64,000 bases of DNA from Yinghuangia seranimata (GTDB lineage: Bacteria; Actinomycetota; Actinomycetes; Streptomycetales; Streptomycetaceae). The position numbers and the translations under genes were made by a program. The notes beneath the pieces are model-generated. The model ran no database searches. It was not told the origin of the DNA and saw only the letters and a program-made list of their open reading frames with translations. The DNA lies in assembly GCF_029953285.1 (NCBI RefSeq), contig NZ_JASAOI010000044.1, positions 60,629-124,628 on the forward strand, in the 5' to 3' direction. Positions 1-9,039 of the stretch are shown here, piece by piece (positions within the stretch are counted from its first letter, which is position 1; each line of letters opens with the position of its first letter).

Positions 1-43
1 GGTTCACCCGCCCGCCGGCCGAGCCGACGGCGGGGGTCATGGC

Positions 44-63
44 CACCGGCCTTTCGGCCGGTG
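44..63. terminator. Stem-loop, probable terminator of a gene left of the window
   Basis: CACCGGCC (44-51) pairs perfectly with GGCCGGTG (56-63) around a TTTC loop. No coding region precedes it inside the window, so it probably ends a gene that lies to the left. There is no T-run, which is usual for terminators in very GC-rich actinomycetes. Confidence 0.45.
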
Positions 64-365
64 CCGAGATCCTACGCACCCACGATGCCCGACGGGTGGC
101 CTCTGCCGCTCGCGGACCGTCGATTTCGGGCTCGCCCGCGTGATCAGGACGAGCGATGGCGCGCTGGCCTGGCGAACCGACCGGTTCGTCGGGAGCGGAC
201 ACCGTGTACCGGTGAGAGGCCGCTTCGCGGGCGGGCGGCGGTCAAAACGGAATTGGCCCAGGCCACTCGGCGCCGATTGGACCTTTGATCATGGTCGCGG
301 ATCGCCAAGACTTGACCCGACCGAGGGAAGTGAGCGGCCGATCCGGAATATCGGGCCGCGACCGG

Positions 366-508
366 ACCCCGGCCGGCCCCGGCGGCCCACCGCCGCCGGG
401 GCCGGCCCCCCGGCCGGGCCGCCCCCACGGGCATTTGGGGGCGGCCCCGGGCCCGGGCCCGCCCCGGGCGCCCCCCCGCCGGGGGGGCCGGCCGCCGGGC
501 CGGGCCGC
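366..508. other. Extreme-GC palindromic block before the first gene
   Basis: About 140 bases consist almost entirely of G and C, with stacked palindromic blocks. Near the end, seven C and seven G flank a GCC loop at about 471-487. Apart from this block and the stem-loop at 44-63, bases 1-541 show no coding region I can support. The block may be a strong terminator or structured leader, and read quality is often poor in such stretches. Confidence 0.5.
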
Positions 509-541
509 ACCCTGCGGTCGACGGCGGGGAGGTACCAGATC

Positions 542-928
542 ATGGAGTTCGGAACAGCAAGTCTGCTTATAGCTTTCATCGTTGCGGTGGCGGTGCTCGG
601 CCCTGTCCTCGGCGCCGACAGCCGCGACGGACGCGACTGGCGGCCCACCGGGCCGCGCACCAAGGGCTCCGTCGCGGACCGGCTTCGCGGCCGCGCCCGG
701 CGCCAGGCGGCCCTGTGGGACGCGTACCTGACGGACCGCCAGGCCACCCGCGAAAGTGGCCCGCTGCGCTGGCGCAAGGCCGGCAGCGAGTGGGTCCTCG
801 ACGGCGCCACCGCGCCGCGGACCCCCGCGGCCCGCTCCAAGGCCGCGACCCGGCCGGCAGAGCAGCCCCGCCCCACCGCGCCGGACGACGACGCCCAGGG
901 CCTCCACCCCTGTGGCTCACGCGACTGA
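542..928 (+). CDS. Small N-terminally anchored membrane protein, function unknown
   Basis: This is a 128-residue protein. I chose the ATG at 542 because GGGGAGG lies 8 bases upstream and because it puts a hydrophobic helix (about residues 5-24) at the N-terminus; the longer open frame upstream runs through the extreme-GC block and looks non-coding. After the helix comes a charged, Arg-rich soluble region (about 25-95) with conserved-looking Trp and Tyr positions, then a Pro/Ala-rich tail. This suggests one membrane anchor with a cytoplasmic basic tail. No family is recognised and no partner gene is adjacent. Confidence 0.6.
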   Translation: MEFGTASLLIAFIVAVAVLGPVLGADSRDGRDWRPTGPRTKGSVADRLRGRARRQAALWDAYLTDRQATRESGPLRWRKAGSEWVLDGATAPRTPAARSKAATRPAEQPRPTAPDDDAQGLHPCGSRD

Positions 929-1726
929 CCCAGCACAAAGCGGGCCCCGAGCCCGCCCACTGAACGGCCCCCGGGCCGACCAGAACTCCGCCCGGTGGCC
1001 GGCGTCCGACCCTCCAACCCCTGTCGGTCGCCGGTCACCGGGCGGTATGCGTTCCCCGGCGAGGGCGCGGGCCCTGTGGGTGGTGCCAACCCTTGACGCG
1101 GCCGGGCCGCTGCGTTCCGAAGCCGCGCCGGGCCCGGCTCCACGCCCAGGTCCGCCCGCTCAGGTGCTCCCGCTCAGGTGCTCCCGCTCAGGTGCTCCCG
1201 CTCAGGCCGCTGCGCGTTCGTCGAACGCCACGCGGACACGGGCGGCGTCGGTGTTCAGCGCGCACGCCCCTCGCGCAGCCGTCGGCCGGGGCCGGGCCTC
1301 GGCCGGGCCGCGGAGCGCAAGGCGTCCCCACTCGCCTGCAGGCCTCGGCGTCGCGGCAGCGCCGATCGCTCTGCGTCGTGTCGGGCCTCTCGCTCGCGGC
1401 TCGTTCGTCAGGGGCGGTCTCGTGCCGGGGTGGCGCGGCGCCGTCGGCGAGCGTGCGGCCACGGCGCCGGACCACCTCGTGAGGGTGCCGGATCGACGTC
1501 GTCGCGGCGGTCGTACTGTCCTGGTTTGTGCGGTATTTTCCGCCCGTCCCGGCTGACGCTGGCCCACCTGCACGCAGCCCGGACGTCCTTCGGGTGATCT
1601 CGCCGTGGACCGGTCTCCCGGTCGCGGCCGTCGGGCGCTAGCATCCGCGCGTACGACCGACCGGGCACACCGTGAGCTGCGACGCCGTCCGGTACCGGAC
1701 GCAGCGCACGGGGGGTCTCCACCGAC
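929..1726. other. 798-base gap without a convincing gene
   Basis: Open frames exist on both strands but look like frames left open by high GC: low-complexity Arg/Pro/Ala translations, no ribosome-binding site and no recognisable domain. The stretch contains the 14-base tandem repeat at 1155-1206. It ends in the leader of the exported protein at 1727. Confidence 0.5.
1155..1206. repeat. 14-base tandem repeat, 3.7 copies
   Basis: The unit CCCGCTCAGGTGCT occurs three times exactly (1155, 1169, 1183) and then partly at 1197. Because 14 is not a multiple of three, the array would shift frame, which argues that this region is non-coding. It resembles a variable-number tandem repeat. Confidence 0.85.
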
Positions 1727-3439
1727 ATGAACGAACGCCTGGGACGCGCAGAACCGGCCCGCTTCGCACGGCCGTTCAGCCCACCCGTCGCCCCCCACCA
1801 CCCAAATTCGAGTCGCTTCGCTCCCAGCCTTGTCGATTCGAGCCGCTTCGCTCCCGCCCTTCGTCTGTCGCGTCGCGTCCGGCGCGCCGTGCCGTCGGCT
1901 GCCGCGCTGCTGCTCGCCGTGGTCTCCGCGGCCCCCGGCGCGGGCGCCGCGCCGCACGTCGAGGTCCCGGCCGCGCACGCCGGTTCGCTCCCGCAGCGCG
2001 GGCTGCTCCTCGTCACCACGCAGCAGCAGGTCGACGTGACGCAGGCCGGCGTGAACTCCGTCCCGATCCCCGCCGAGGCCACCTCGGTCGCCGTCACCCT
2101 CTACGGCGCCTCCACCGCGGCCGGTCCGGGCTCGGTCACCAGCGCCACCGCCGCGGTCGGCGGGTCGAGCCCGTTGCGCGGCGGCCAGAGCGTCACCGTC
2201 ACCATCGACCAGGTCGCGACGACGCTCGGCCCCAGCATCTTCGAACCCTGGCTGTCCGCCCCGGCCGGCGGCGCGACCGCCGGATTCCCGGCCAACGCGC
2301 AGGTGTTCCCGAACGCGGCCACGCAGCCCAAGGCCAACCCGGCCGCACCGCACGCGCTGCTGGTGTTCACCGTCCCGGCCGGCGACATCGGCGGACTGCC
2401 CACCGGCGTCGACTTCGGCCCGGTCACGGCCCCCGGCTCGGCGATCCGCAACGTGCCCTTCTCCAGCAGCGGCGGCGCGCCCCTCACACTCACCTCGATC
2501 ACCGCGACGCCGCCGTTCGCCGTCGAGAACACCGGTACGAGCTGCCCCGCGAACACGCGCATCGCGCCCGGCAGCCCGTGCAGCGTCGCCGTCCAGGTGA
2601 CGGTCGGCGCGCGCGGCCCGCTCACCGGCACGCTGACCTTCAGCGGCAACATCCCCGGCGGCTCGCGCACCGTGACGCTCACCGCGTCCGGCATCACCAT
2701 CCCGGCGGCGCCGAGCGGGCTGACCGCCACCGCAGGCGACGGGCAGAACGTGCTGTCCTGGATGCCGCCGAGCGACGACGGCGGATCGCCGCTGACGTCG
2801 TATCAGATCTACCGGACCGGAGGCCCGTCGCCCGCGCCGGTCCAGATCGGCAGCGTCACGCCAGCCACGCTCATCTACACGGACACCGGGCTGACCCAGG
2901 GCACCGCCTACTCGTACACGGTGCGCGCCACCAACGCGGTCGGCGCGTCCCCGGAGTCCACCACCGCTTCCGCGACGCCCGCCGCGTCCCTGAGCGTCGC
3001 CACCGCGAACGTGCCGCCCGCCGTGGCCGGCCAGCCGTACAAGGCGACCCTCCAGGCGATGGGCGGCACCGCGCCCTACCGCTGGTCGGTCGACGGCACG
3101 CTGCCCGCCGGGATCATCCTCGACCCGCTGACCGGCGAACTGAACGGCACGCCGACGGACGCGGGCGACGCCGCCTTCACCGCCAAGGTCGCCGACAGTT
3201 CGACCCCGGCCAAGGAGGCCGAAGCCCGGCTGGTGCTCAGCGTCGCGCAGCCGCCCGCGCCGACCCCGACCGACGGCCCGGTCGGCGGGCAGCAGGCGGC
3301 CCGCACCCCGACCTCGTCGGACGGCTCCGGCGGCGGCCACTTCGCGCTGTGGGCGTGGAGCCTCCTGGGCGCCGCGGGCCTCGCGGGCGGAATCGTCGCG
3401 GTACGGCGACTGCGGGCGTCCCGCGCCTACCGGGGCTGA
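1727..3439 (+). CDS. Exported, membrane-anchored protein with Ig-like and fibronectin type III domains
   Basis: This is a 570-residue surface protein. A long basic N-region is followed by a hydrophobic signal segment (about 60-75) ending in an Ala-rich cleavage region. Then come a beta-rich domain (about 80-210), a choice-of-anchor-like Ig domain with PFAVENTGTSC (about 220-325), a fibronectin type III domain (about 327-420), a putative Ig domain with LPAGIILDPLTGELNGTPT (about 425-507), a Pro/Gly linker and one C-terminal helix (about 540-560) followed by Arg residues. It is probably held outside the cell by that helix and binds a surface ligand, which is inference. The ATG at 1727 is the only plausible start, with GGGGGG about 8 bases upstream. 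Two 20-base direct repeats (1806-1825, 1836-1855) encode a doubled SSRFAP in the N-region. Confidence 0.8.
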   Translation: MNERLGRAEPARFARPFSPPVAPHHPNSSRFAPSLVDSSRFAPALRLSRRVRRAVPSAAALLLAVVSAAPGAGAAPHVEVPAAHAGSLPQRGLLLVTTQQQVDVTQAGVNSVPIPAEATSVAVTLYGASTAAGPGSVTSATAAVGGSSPLRGGQSVTVTIDQVATTLGPSIFEPWLSAPAGGATAGFPANAQVFPNAATQPKANPAAPHALLVFTVPAGDIGGLPTGVDFGPVTAPGSAIRNVPFSSSGGAPLTLTSITATPPFAVENTGTSCPANTRIAPGSPCSVAVQVTVGARGPLTGTLTFSGNIPGGSRTVTLTASGITIPAAPSGLTATAGDGQNVLSWMPPSDDGGSPLTSYQIYRTGGPSPAPVQIGSVTPATLIYTDTGLTQGTAYSYTVRATNAVGASPESTTASATPAASLSVATANVPPAVAGQPYKATLQAMGGTAPYRWSVDGTLPAGIILDPLTGELNGTPTDAGDAAFTAKVADSSTPAKEAEARLVLSVAQPPAPTPTDGPVGGQQAARTPTSSDGSGGGHFALWAWSLLGAAGLAGGIVAVRRLRASRAYRG

Positions 3440-3591
3440 GCCCCCGGCGGCAGAGCCGTCCCGCGGGTGCCCGTCGCGCGCTCGGCGGCCGCGCGGTTCC
3501 CGGCGAACGCCAGGTTCCCACGCGCCCGGCGCGCTCCGGCGCGCCTGGCAGGCGCCCGCTCCGCACGCCCTCCAACCGCAGCACATGAGCG

Positions 3592-3646
3592 TCCGCTCGG
3601 GGCAGTAGTGCCCGGAGCGGATAACCGTCGGCCCGGGGCACTAGTC
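3592..3646 (+). promoter_or_regulatory. Palindromic operator plus partial second copy upstream of the helicase gene
   Basis: Bases 3592-3621 form a 30-base near-perfect palindrome with TCCGCTC and GAGCGGA arms and GGGGCAGTAGTGCCC inside; only the central positions mismatch. The core CGGGGCAGTAGT (3598-3609) recurs as CGGGGCACTAGT at 3634-3645, 36 bases downstream. Both copies lie within 100 bases of the helicase start, so this is a good candidate for an inducible operator. Rifamycin-associated elements are known upstream of helR genes, but I cannot say that this is one. Confidence 0.55.
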
Positions 3647-3684
3647 TTTTCCTTTTTGCCCTACCTGTACGAGGAGCCAGCCCG

Positions 3685-5970
3685 ATGCCCCTGCCCCCTG
3701 CCGGGCAGCAGCCGCCCAGCGTCCCCGCGGGCGCCGACAGCGCCGACGCGACCGCCAAGGACCGCGAGATCGAGGCGGAGCAGCGGCACGTCGACCGCGC
3801 GTACCTGCGCCTGGAGGCCATGCGCGGCGAAGCGCAGGCCCTGCTCCGGGAGGGCTACAAGCAGGCGCAGGTCGGCACCGTCGGCTCCCTGGTCGAACGC
3901 GACACCATGGTCTTCCGCGCCGAACTGTGGGCGCGCACCCTGGACGCCGCCGACGACGGGCTCGTCTTCGGCCGCCTCGACCGCACCGACGCAGAGGTGT
4001 GGCACATCGGCCGCATCGGTGTGCGCGACGCCGACAGCGAGATCCTCGTCGTCGACTGGCGCGCCCCCGCCGCCGAGGCCTTCTACCAGGCCACGCCGGA
4101 CAACCCGCACGGCGTCGTGCGGCGCCGCGTGCTGCACTGCCGCGGCCACCAGGTCGTCGACGTCGAGGACGACCTGCTCGACCCCGACAACGCCCCGGAC
4201 GACCTGGTCGTCGTCGGCGACGGCGCGTTCCTCGCCGCGCTCAGCCGCACCCGCGACGGCAGCATGCGCGACATCGTCGCCACCATCCAGCAGGAGCAGG
4301 ACGACGCGATCCGCGCCCCCGCCGACGGCTCGGTGATCGTCCGCGGCGGACCCGGCACCGGCAAGACCGCGGTCGCCCTGCACCGCGTGGCCTACCTGCT
4401 GTTCCGGCACCGGCAGCGGTTCGGTTCGCGCGGCGTTCTCGTCGTCGGGCCCAACCCGCGCTTCACCGCGTACATCGAGCGCGTCCTGCCGTCGCTCGGC
4501 GAGGGCGGCGCCGTGCTGCACTCGCTCGGCGACCTCGTCGACGGCATCAGCGCGAGCTACCACGACACCGCCGACGTCGCGCGCCTCAAGGGCGCCGCGG
4601 GCATGGTGCCGCTGCTGCGCCGCGCCGTCGACGAGACGCCCGCGGGCGCCCCCACCGAACTGCGGATCAAGCACCGAGGCACCGAAGTCGTCCTGGACAC
4701 CGGCACGTTGCGCCGGATCAGGCGGGAACTGCTGAACCGCGCCCGGCGCGGCCCCAACGGGCAGCGCGTGCAGGCCGCCAAGACGCTGCTCGCCGAGCTG
4801 TGGCAGCGCCTCGCGTCGCGCGGCGCGGCCCGGGGCGAGAAGGAGGCGTTCCTCGAAGACGTCGCCGCCCGCGACGAGTTCCGCGTGTTCCTCAACGCGT
4901 GGTGGCCGCTGACCCGTCCGCTGGACGTGCTGCGCGGCCTCGCCGACCCGGCCCGCCTCGACCGCGCCTCGCGCGGCCGACTCGGCCGCGACCACGTCGA
5001 ACTGCTCGCGCGCAGCTGGGAACGCACCGCGCGCACCGGCGAGGTGTCCTTCCTCGACGTCGCACTGCTCGACGAAATCGACACGCTGGTCGGCCCGTTG
5101 CCGAAGCCGAGGCCGCGCACGCCCGGGCTGCCCGACGAGGACAACCCGTACATCGTCGACGGCTACGACATCTTCACCGGCGAGAGCGTCCGCACCTCCG
5201 CGCCGTCCGACGACTTCCGCGAAGTCACCACGTACGCCGACCGGATGGCCCGGCAGCGCGGCCGCGGCGCGCACGACGAGGACGGCGAGCCCGACGAGTT
5301 CGCGCACATCGTCGTCGACGAGGCCCAGGACCTCGCGCCGATGCAGTGGCGCATGCTCAAGCGCCGTGGCCCGCACGCCACATGGACGATCGTCGAGGAC
5401 CCGGCGCAGAGCGCCTGGGAGGACCTGCCCGCGTCCGGCGCCGCGATGACGGACGCGCTTGGCGACCGGCGCCGCCACGAGTTCGAGCTCACCACCAACT
5501 ACCGCAACCCGGCGGAGATCGCCGCCGTCGCGGCGCGGGTGCTGGTGCGGGCCGTCCCCGGCGCCCGCCCCTCGAAGGCCGTCCGCACCGGCGGCGAACC
5601 GCCGCGGCTCGTCTGGGCCCCCGCCGCCGAGTTCGGCGCCGAGGTGCTGCGCGCCGTGAACCGGCTGCTCGACGACGTCGAGGGCACCGTCGGCGTCGTC
5701 ACCCCGGTCGGCGCCACCGCGCCGCTCGTGGACGCGCTCGCCGGACTCCCCGAGCGCGTACAGGTGATGGACGCGCTCGACGCCAAGGGCCTCGAGTTCG
5801 ACGCCGCCGTCATCGCCGACCCGCGCGGCATCGTCGACCAGGCGCCCAGCGGCCTGCGGACGCTCTACGTCGCCCTGACCCGCGCCACGCGCAGCCTCGT
5901 CGTCGCCGTGCCGGACGGCGACCGGGGATGGGCCGCGGAACTCCTGGGCGTGGCGGCCGAAGAAGGCTGA
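3685..5970 (+). CDS. helR: HelR/HelD-like superfamily 1 helicase acting on RNA polymerase
   Basis: This 761-residue protein belongs to the UvrD-like HelD/HelR family, which dislodges RNA polymerase from stalled complexes; HelR members also protect it from rifamycins. The N-terminus has an EAEQRHVDRAY coiled-coil segment (about 25-60) expected to enter the polymerase secondary channel. Motif I is GGPGTGKTAVALHR (about 215-230), motif II is VDEAQDL (about 543), motif III is near EDPAQSAW, motif IV is ELTTNYRNP, and motif VI is LYVALTRATRSLVV near the end. The length fits the actinobacterial class. The ATG at 3685 is preceded by ACGAGGAG. A palindromic operator lies upstream and a strong hairpin follows. 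The rifamycin role is inferred from the family. Confidence 0.88.
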   Translation: MPLPPAGQQPPSVPAGADSADATAKDREIEAEQRHVDRAYLRLEAMRGEAQALLREGYKQAQVGTVGSLVERDTMVFRAELWARTLDAADDGLVFGRLDRTDAEVWHIGRIGVRDADSEILVVDWRAPAAEAFYQATPDNPHGVVRRRVLHCRGHQVVDVEDDLLDPDNAPDDLVVVGDGAFLAALSRTRDGSMRDIVATIQQEQDDAIRAPADGSVIVRGGPGTGKTAVALHRVAYLLFRHRQRFGSRGVLVVGPNPRFTAYIERVLPSLGEGGAVLHSLGDLVDGISASYHDTADVARLKGAAGMVPLLRRAVDETPAGAPTELRIKHRGTEVVLDTGTLRRIRRELLNRARRGPNGQRVQAAKTLLAELWQRLASRGAARGEKEAFLEDVAARDEFRVFLNAWWPLTRPLDVLRGLADPARLDRASRGRLGRDHVELLARSWERTARTGEVSFLDVALLDEIDTLVGPLPKPRPRTPGLPDEDNPYIVDGYDIFTGESVRTSAPSDDFREVTTYADRMARQRGRGAHDEDGEPDEFAHIVVDEAQDLAPMQWRMLKRRGPHATWTIVEDPAQSAWEDLPASGAAMTDALGDRRRHEFELTTNYRNPAEIAAVAARVLVRAVPGARPSKAVRTGGEPPRLVWAPAAEFGAEVLRAVNRLLDDVEGTVGVVTPVGATAPLVDALAGLPERVQVMDALDAKGLEFDAAVIADPRGIVDQAPSGLRTLYVALTRATRSLVVAVPDGDRGWAAELLGVAAEEG

Positions 5971-6016
5971 AAAGGACCAGGGGCGAGCGGGGGAGCAGCA
6001 GGAACGAGCGGTAACG

Positions 6017-6056
6017 CGAACGGGCCCGGGGTCGGTGTCGACCCCGGGCCCGTTCG
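6017..6056. terminator. Perfect 18-bp hairpin, bidirectional terminator
   Basis: Arms 6017-6034 and 6039-6056 are exact reverse complements around a GTGT loop. The hairpin lies between the convergent helicase and lipoprotein genes, 46 bases after one stop and 28 bases from the other, so it can end transcription from both sides. Confidence 0.85.
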
Positions 6057-6084
6057 TGTGCGCGTCAGTGGTGGCGACGCCGAA

Positions 6085-6690
6085 TTACTTCAGCTTGCCC
6101 GCGGGCATCGGCGAGTTGTCGTCGTTGCCGACGAAGCACTGCAGCGTCTTGTCGTTGTCCATGATCCAGGACGACGCCGTCGGGTAGACGAACGAGATGT
6201 TCAGCTTGTCGGCGTTCGGCTGGCGCTTGATGACGGGGTCACCGTACTCCGAGCACTTCGCCTCGATGTCCTTCTGGTACGACAGCGACGTCGGGGACAT
6301 CGTCGACGGCATGGTGTACACGCCCACCGTCTCGGCGGCGTGCGGACCCGTGCACGACGTCTTGCTCATCTTCTCGCCCTCGAAGTTGACGCAGTCGCCG
6401 ACCTTGAGGTCGATGCGGTTGACCTTGTCACTGCTCGCCGAGGGGTTCGCGGTGCCCGGCTTCTTCGTGCCGGTGGAGGAGCCAGAGGGCTTGCCCGCGG
6501 GGGAGTCCGTGGACTTGCCCGACGCGGTGGCGTCGGCGCTCGCCGTGGCCGACGACGAGCTGCTGGAACTGGCGGCCTTCTTGTCGTCCTTGCCCAGACA
6601 GCCGGTCAGCGCGGACATCGCGACGATGCCGGACGCGGCCACCGCGGTCACGCGAAGAACGGAAGTACGGGTGGAACGGAGAGAACGCAT
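6085..6690 (-). CDS. Lipoprotein with septum-formation-like domain
   Basis: This is a 201-residue protein starting at ATG 6690, where the basic MRSLRSTRTS begins; a longer open frame upstream lacks a signal. The signal peptide ends in the lipobox LTGC (about residue 30), so it should be lipidated outside the membrane. A Ser/Thr/Ala/Lys-rich linker (about 35-80) follows, then a globular domain (about 90-201) beginning LKVGDCVNF and containing CTGPHAAE. This pattern fits the septum-formation-like domain (PF13845 type), with Cys residues likely to pair. Its role at the cell surface is unknown. It converges on the helicase across a shared terminator. Confidence 0.75.
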   Translation of the reverse strand: MRSLRSTRTSVLRVTAVAASGIVAMSALTGCLGKDDKKAASSSSSSSATASADATASGKSTDSPAGKPSGSSTGTKKPGTANPSASSDKVNRIDLKVGDCVNFEGEKMSKTSCTGPHAAETVGVYTMPSTMSPTSLSYQKDIEAKCSEYGDPVIKRQPNADKLNISFVYPTASSWIMDNDKTLQCFVGNDDNSPMPAGKLK

Positions 6691-6886
6691 GGGGGACGAA
6701 AACCTCTCGTGGTGGATGGGACGCGCAAGAGTCTGCACCACGAGTGATCAGCACAAAGAGGGGGCCCACCCTTGAAATCCGGGGGCGACTGTGGGATGTC
6801 GCAGACCATCCGGGTGGGTGTCCTCGAATTTTGTACCACGCTTGTGGCAGAAGCAGTAGAGCTTCGCGTCAATGGCATGCCAGGGC

Positions 6887-7801
6887 TCAGAACACCGCGA
6901 GCGGGTTCACCGGCGACCCCGTCCCGCCCTGGATCGGCAGCGGCGCGGCGGTGAACATGAACTCGTACCGGGACAACTCCCGGCACGCCCGGCTGAGTTC
7001 CTCGACCAGCGGAGCGTCCAGCAGAGCAAGCCCCATCGACACCAGCCCGATCTGGTGCAGCGGCGCCTTCATGACCGCGCTCGGGTACGGCATCCGCTCG
7101 ATGCAGTCGCCGCCGTACAGCGCCACCTCGCGCTCGTACAGCCACTCCACCGCGGACGCGTCCAACCCGGCCCGCAGCGACCGGTCCTCCGGCCCCTCCA
7201 CCCGCTCGCGGGCGCCCAGCCCGATCCGGACCAACAGCGCGTCGCCCGTGCCGACCTCCACACCGCACACCTGCTCGGCGGCCGCCAGGTCGTCCGCCGT
7301 CACGAACACGCCGGGCACCAACCAGTCCACGCCCCGTGCCGCGGCGACGTCCAGCAGCACCCCGCGCGTCACGATCCCACCCCGCTGCGCCGCCACCGCA
7401 CCGAACGTCAGGCCCCGACCGGCGATCACACAGTCACTCGCCAGCCGGCCGTTGTACATGACACCCTCGAAGTACACGTGCCCGACGGCGTCGACATGCG
7501 TCAGACCGAGCCCGTGCGGCACCATCCCGACGTAGTCCAGCGCCGACACGGGCATGTGCGCCTCATATAACAGGTGATGCTGAATAGGCCTGGTATTACC
7601 CGCACTTCGATGCGCCGAGAGCGCCTGCCCGAGCGCCACGACACGCCCCTCACGCACGAGCCCGGCCGCCCTGACCCGATGGGCGGACGAGATGTGGTTG
7701 AGCGTCCCGAGCTCGTCGTCGTCCCCCCACCGCCCCCAGTTCGAACACCGCGCAAAGATCGCCCGCAACTGCGCCTCATCCGTAACCGGAACCCGTCCCA
7801 T
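6887..7801 (-). CDS. Cyclase-family (PF04199-like) metal-dependent hydrolase
   Basis: This is a 304-residue protein. The sequence WGDDDELGTLNHI near the N-terminus and LTHVDAVGH in the middle match the cyclase/kynurenine-formamidase family, whose HxGTHxDxxxH motif binds zinc. Such enzymes hydrolyse amides or lactones; the substrate here cannot be told. I chose ATG 7801 because homologous sequence begins there and the upstream extension is Arg/Pro-rich. A patch of rare codons at 7562-7600, including a TTA codon (complement of 7568-7570), encodes the residues just before LLYEAHM. The TTA codon makes translation dependent on bldA-type tRNA if this is a streptomycete. The gene stands alone, divergent from the arginase-family gene. 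Confidence 0.8.
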   Translation of the reverse strand: MGRVPVTDEAQLRAIFARCSNWGRWGDDDELGTLNHISSAHRVRAAGLVREGRVVALGQALSAHRSAGNTRPIQHHLLYEAHMPVSALDYVGMVPHGLGLTHVDAVGHVYFEGVMYNGRLASDCVIAGRGLTFGAVAAQRGGIVTRGVLLDVAAARGVDWLVPGVFVTADDLAAAEQVCGVEVGTGDALLVRIGLGARERVEGPEDRSLRAGLDASAVEWLYEREVALYGGDCIERMPYPSAVMKAPLHQIGLVSMGLALLDAPLVEELSRACRELSRYEFMFTAAPLPIQGGTGSPVNPLAVF

Positions 7802-7982
7802 GCCCCGGTTTGTACGCCGCAGGCCCGGACCAGACAACCCCCGCGGGGGATGGCGGGGCAGGGCGACACGGGGGGCGGGGGGAGGGAAGGGGGAGGCGAA
7901 CGACCGACGCGCGCGATGACGGGCCCGGTTGCGTCCGTCGAGCCTCACCGCGACTGTGCAGCCTGTGCGTCACACTGCACGC

Positions 7983-8930
7983 ATGGCTACCCGCAGCAGC
8001 CCTGCGCCCCAGTCCGACGTCCCCGGCCCGGTCCTCGACACGGGGTGGTTCCTCCTCGGTGCGCCGTGGGACTGTTCCGGGACGGGCCGCGGGGAGCAGT
8101 TGGCGCCGGCGGCATTGCGGGACGCCGGACTGGCCGCGTGGACCGGCGCGGCCGGGCATGACGCGGGCGACGCGATGACCGACATCCGAACCACCGACCG
8201 CGACCCGGCCTCGGGCGTACGGGCGCTCGACGACACCGTCCGCGCGGCCGCCAACCTCGCGGACGCCCTGCGTGCGGCCCGCCGCGCCCACCCGGGCCGC
8301 CGCCCGCTCGTCCTCGGCGGCGACTGCAGCCTGCTGCTCGGGGTCTTCGCCGCGCTGGACGCCGGGACCGGACTCTGGTTCGTCGACGGCCACCCCGACT
8401 ACGTTGACGGCACCACCTCCGACACAGGCGAGACGGCGGACATGGACCTCGCCGCCCTGACCGGCGCGGCCGAACTGCCAGGCCTGTTCGGGGAGTCCGG
8501 GCCACCCGTCCGTCCCGAGGACGTGGTCCTGCTCGGCCACCGCGTCCGAGGGATCGACGCCGCGGCCGCAGCCGAGACCGCCCGCCTCCCGGACCGCCTC
8601 CGCCGCCACGACGCCGACGCCGTACGCGCCGACCCCTCCGCCTGCGGCCGCGACGCCGAGGCCCGGCTGCGCGACGTCGAGGTAGGCGTGTGGCTCCATC
8701 TCGACGCGGACGTCCTCGACCCGACCGCGCTGCCCGCCGTCACCTACCCCCAACCCGACGGCCCGGACTGGACGCAGATCACCGAACTGCTACGCCCCTT
8801 GGGACACTCGCCAGCCCTCATCGGCATGAGCATCGCCGACTACCGCCCCGACCTCGACCCATCAGGAGAAGGCGCCCGTCGCCTGGTTGCCCTACTGGCC
8901 GAAGTCCTCCCCGGCCCGACACCGGGCTAG
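7983..8930 (+). CDS. Arginase/agmatinase-family ureohydrolase
   Basis: This is a 315-residue enzyme of the ureohydrolase fold. The binuclear metal site is visible as LVLGGDCS (usual form GGDHS, with the His replaced by Cys), WFVDGHPD (usual DAHxD) and LHLDADVLDP (matching SxDxDxxDP). Family members split guanidino compounds to urea and an amine, or act on formimino groups. The His-to-Cys change occurs in actinobacterial subgroups and makes the exact substrate uncertain. The ATG at 7983 lies six bases after CACACT and has no ribosome-binding site, so the message may be leaderless. The next 900 bases contain only repeats. Confidence 0.82.
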   Translation: MATRSSPAPQSDVPGPVLDTGWFLLGAPWDCSGTGRGEQLAPAALRDAGLAAWTGAAGHDAGDAMTDIRTTDRDPASGVRALDDTVRAAANLADALRAARRAHPGRRPLVLGGDCSLLLGVFAALDAGTGLWFVDGHPDYVDGTTSDTGETADMDLAALTGAAELPGLFGESGPPVRPEDVVLLGHRVRGIDAAAAAETARLPDRLRRHDADAVRADPSACGRDAEARLRDVEVGVWLHLDADVLDPTALPAVTYPQPDGPDWTQITELLRPLGHSPALIGMSIADYRPDLDPSGEGARRLVALLAEVLPGPTPG

Positions 8931-8946
8931 CCGGCGCCGTCGACGA

Positions 8947-9026
8947 GTGACGCAAGTGTGACGCGAACACCCCCTGATGAGGGAGTTCTGGTGATTCGCA
9001 TACGTGACGGCACAGTGGCCAGGGGG
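8947..9026 (+). repeat. Repeat S, copy 1 (80 bases)
   Basis: These 80 bases match 37267-37346 at 76 positions with no gap. The core is GGGAGTTCTGGTGATTCGCA, followed by TACGTGACGGCACAGT. It begins 17 bases after the ureohydrolase stop and ends about 14 bases before repeat R copy A. One frame of either strand stays open, but the differences do not favour synonymous sites, so I read it as a non-coding element. Confidence 0.85.
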
Positions 9027-9039
9027 GTACGGAGGCTGG

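Noticed and set aside
929..1726. Short genes in the 798-base gap
   Set aside because: The candidates lack ribosome-binding sites and domains and cross the 14-base repeat, which would change frame with copy number.
1202..3586. Long minus-strand open frame of about 790 codons
   Set aside because: It lies antisense to the exported protein gene, which has a signal peptide and clear domains; the minus-strand translation is Arg/Gly/Ala-rich without any domain.
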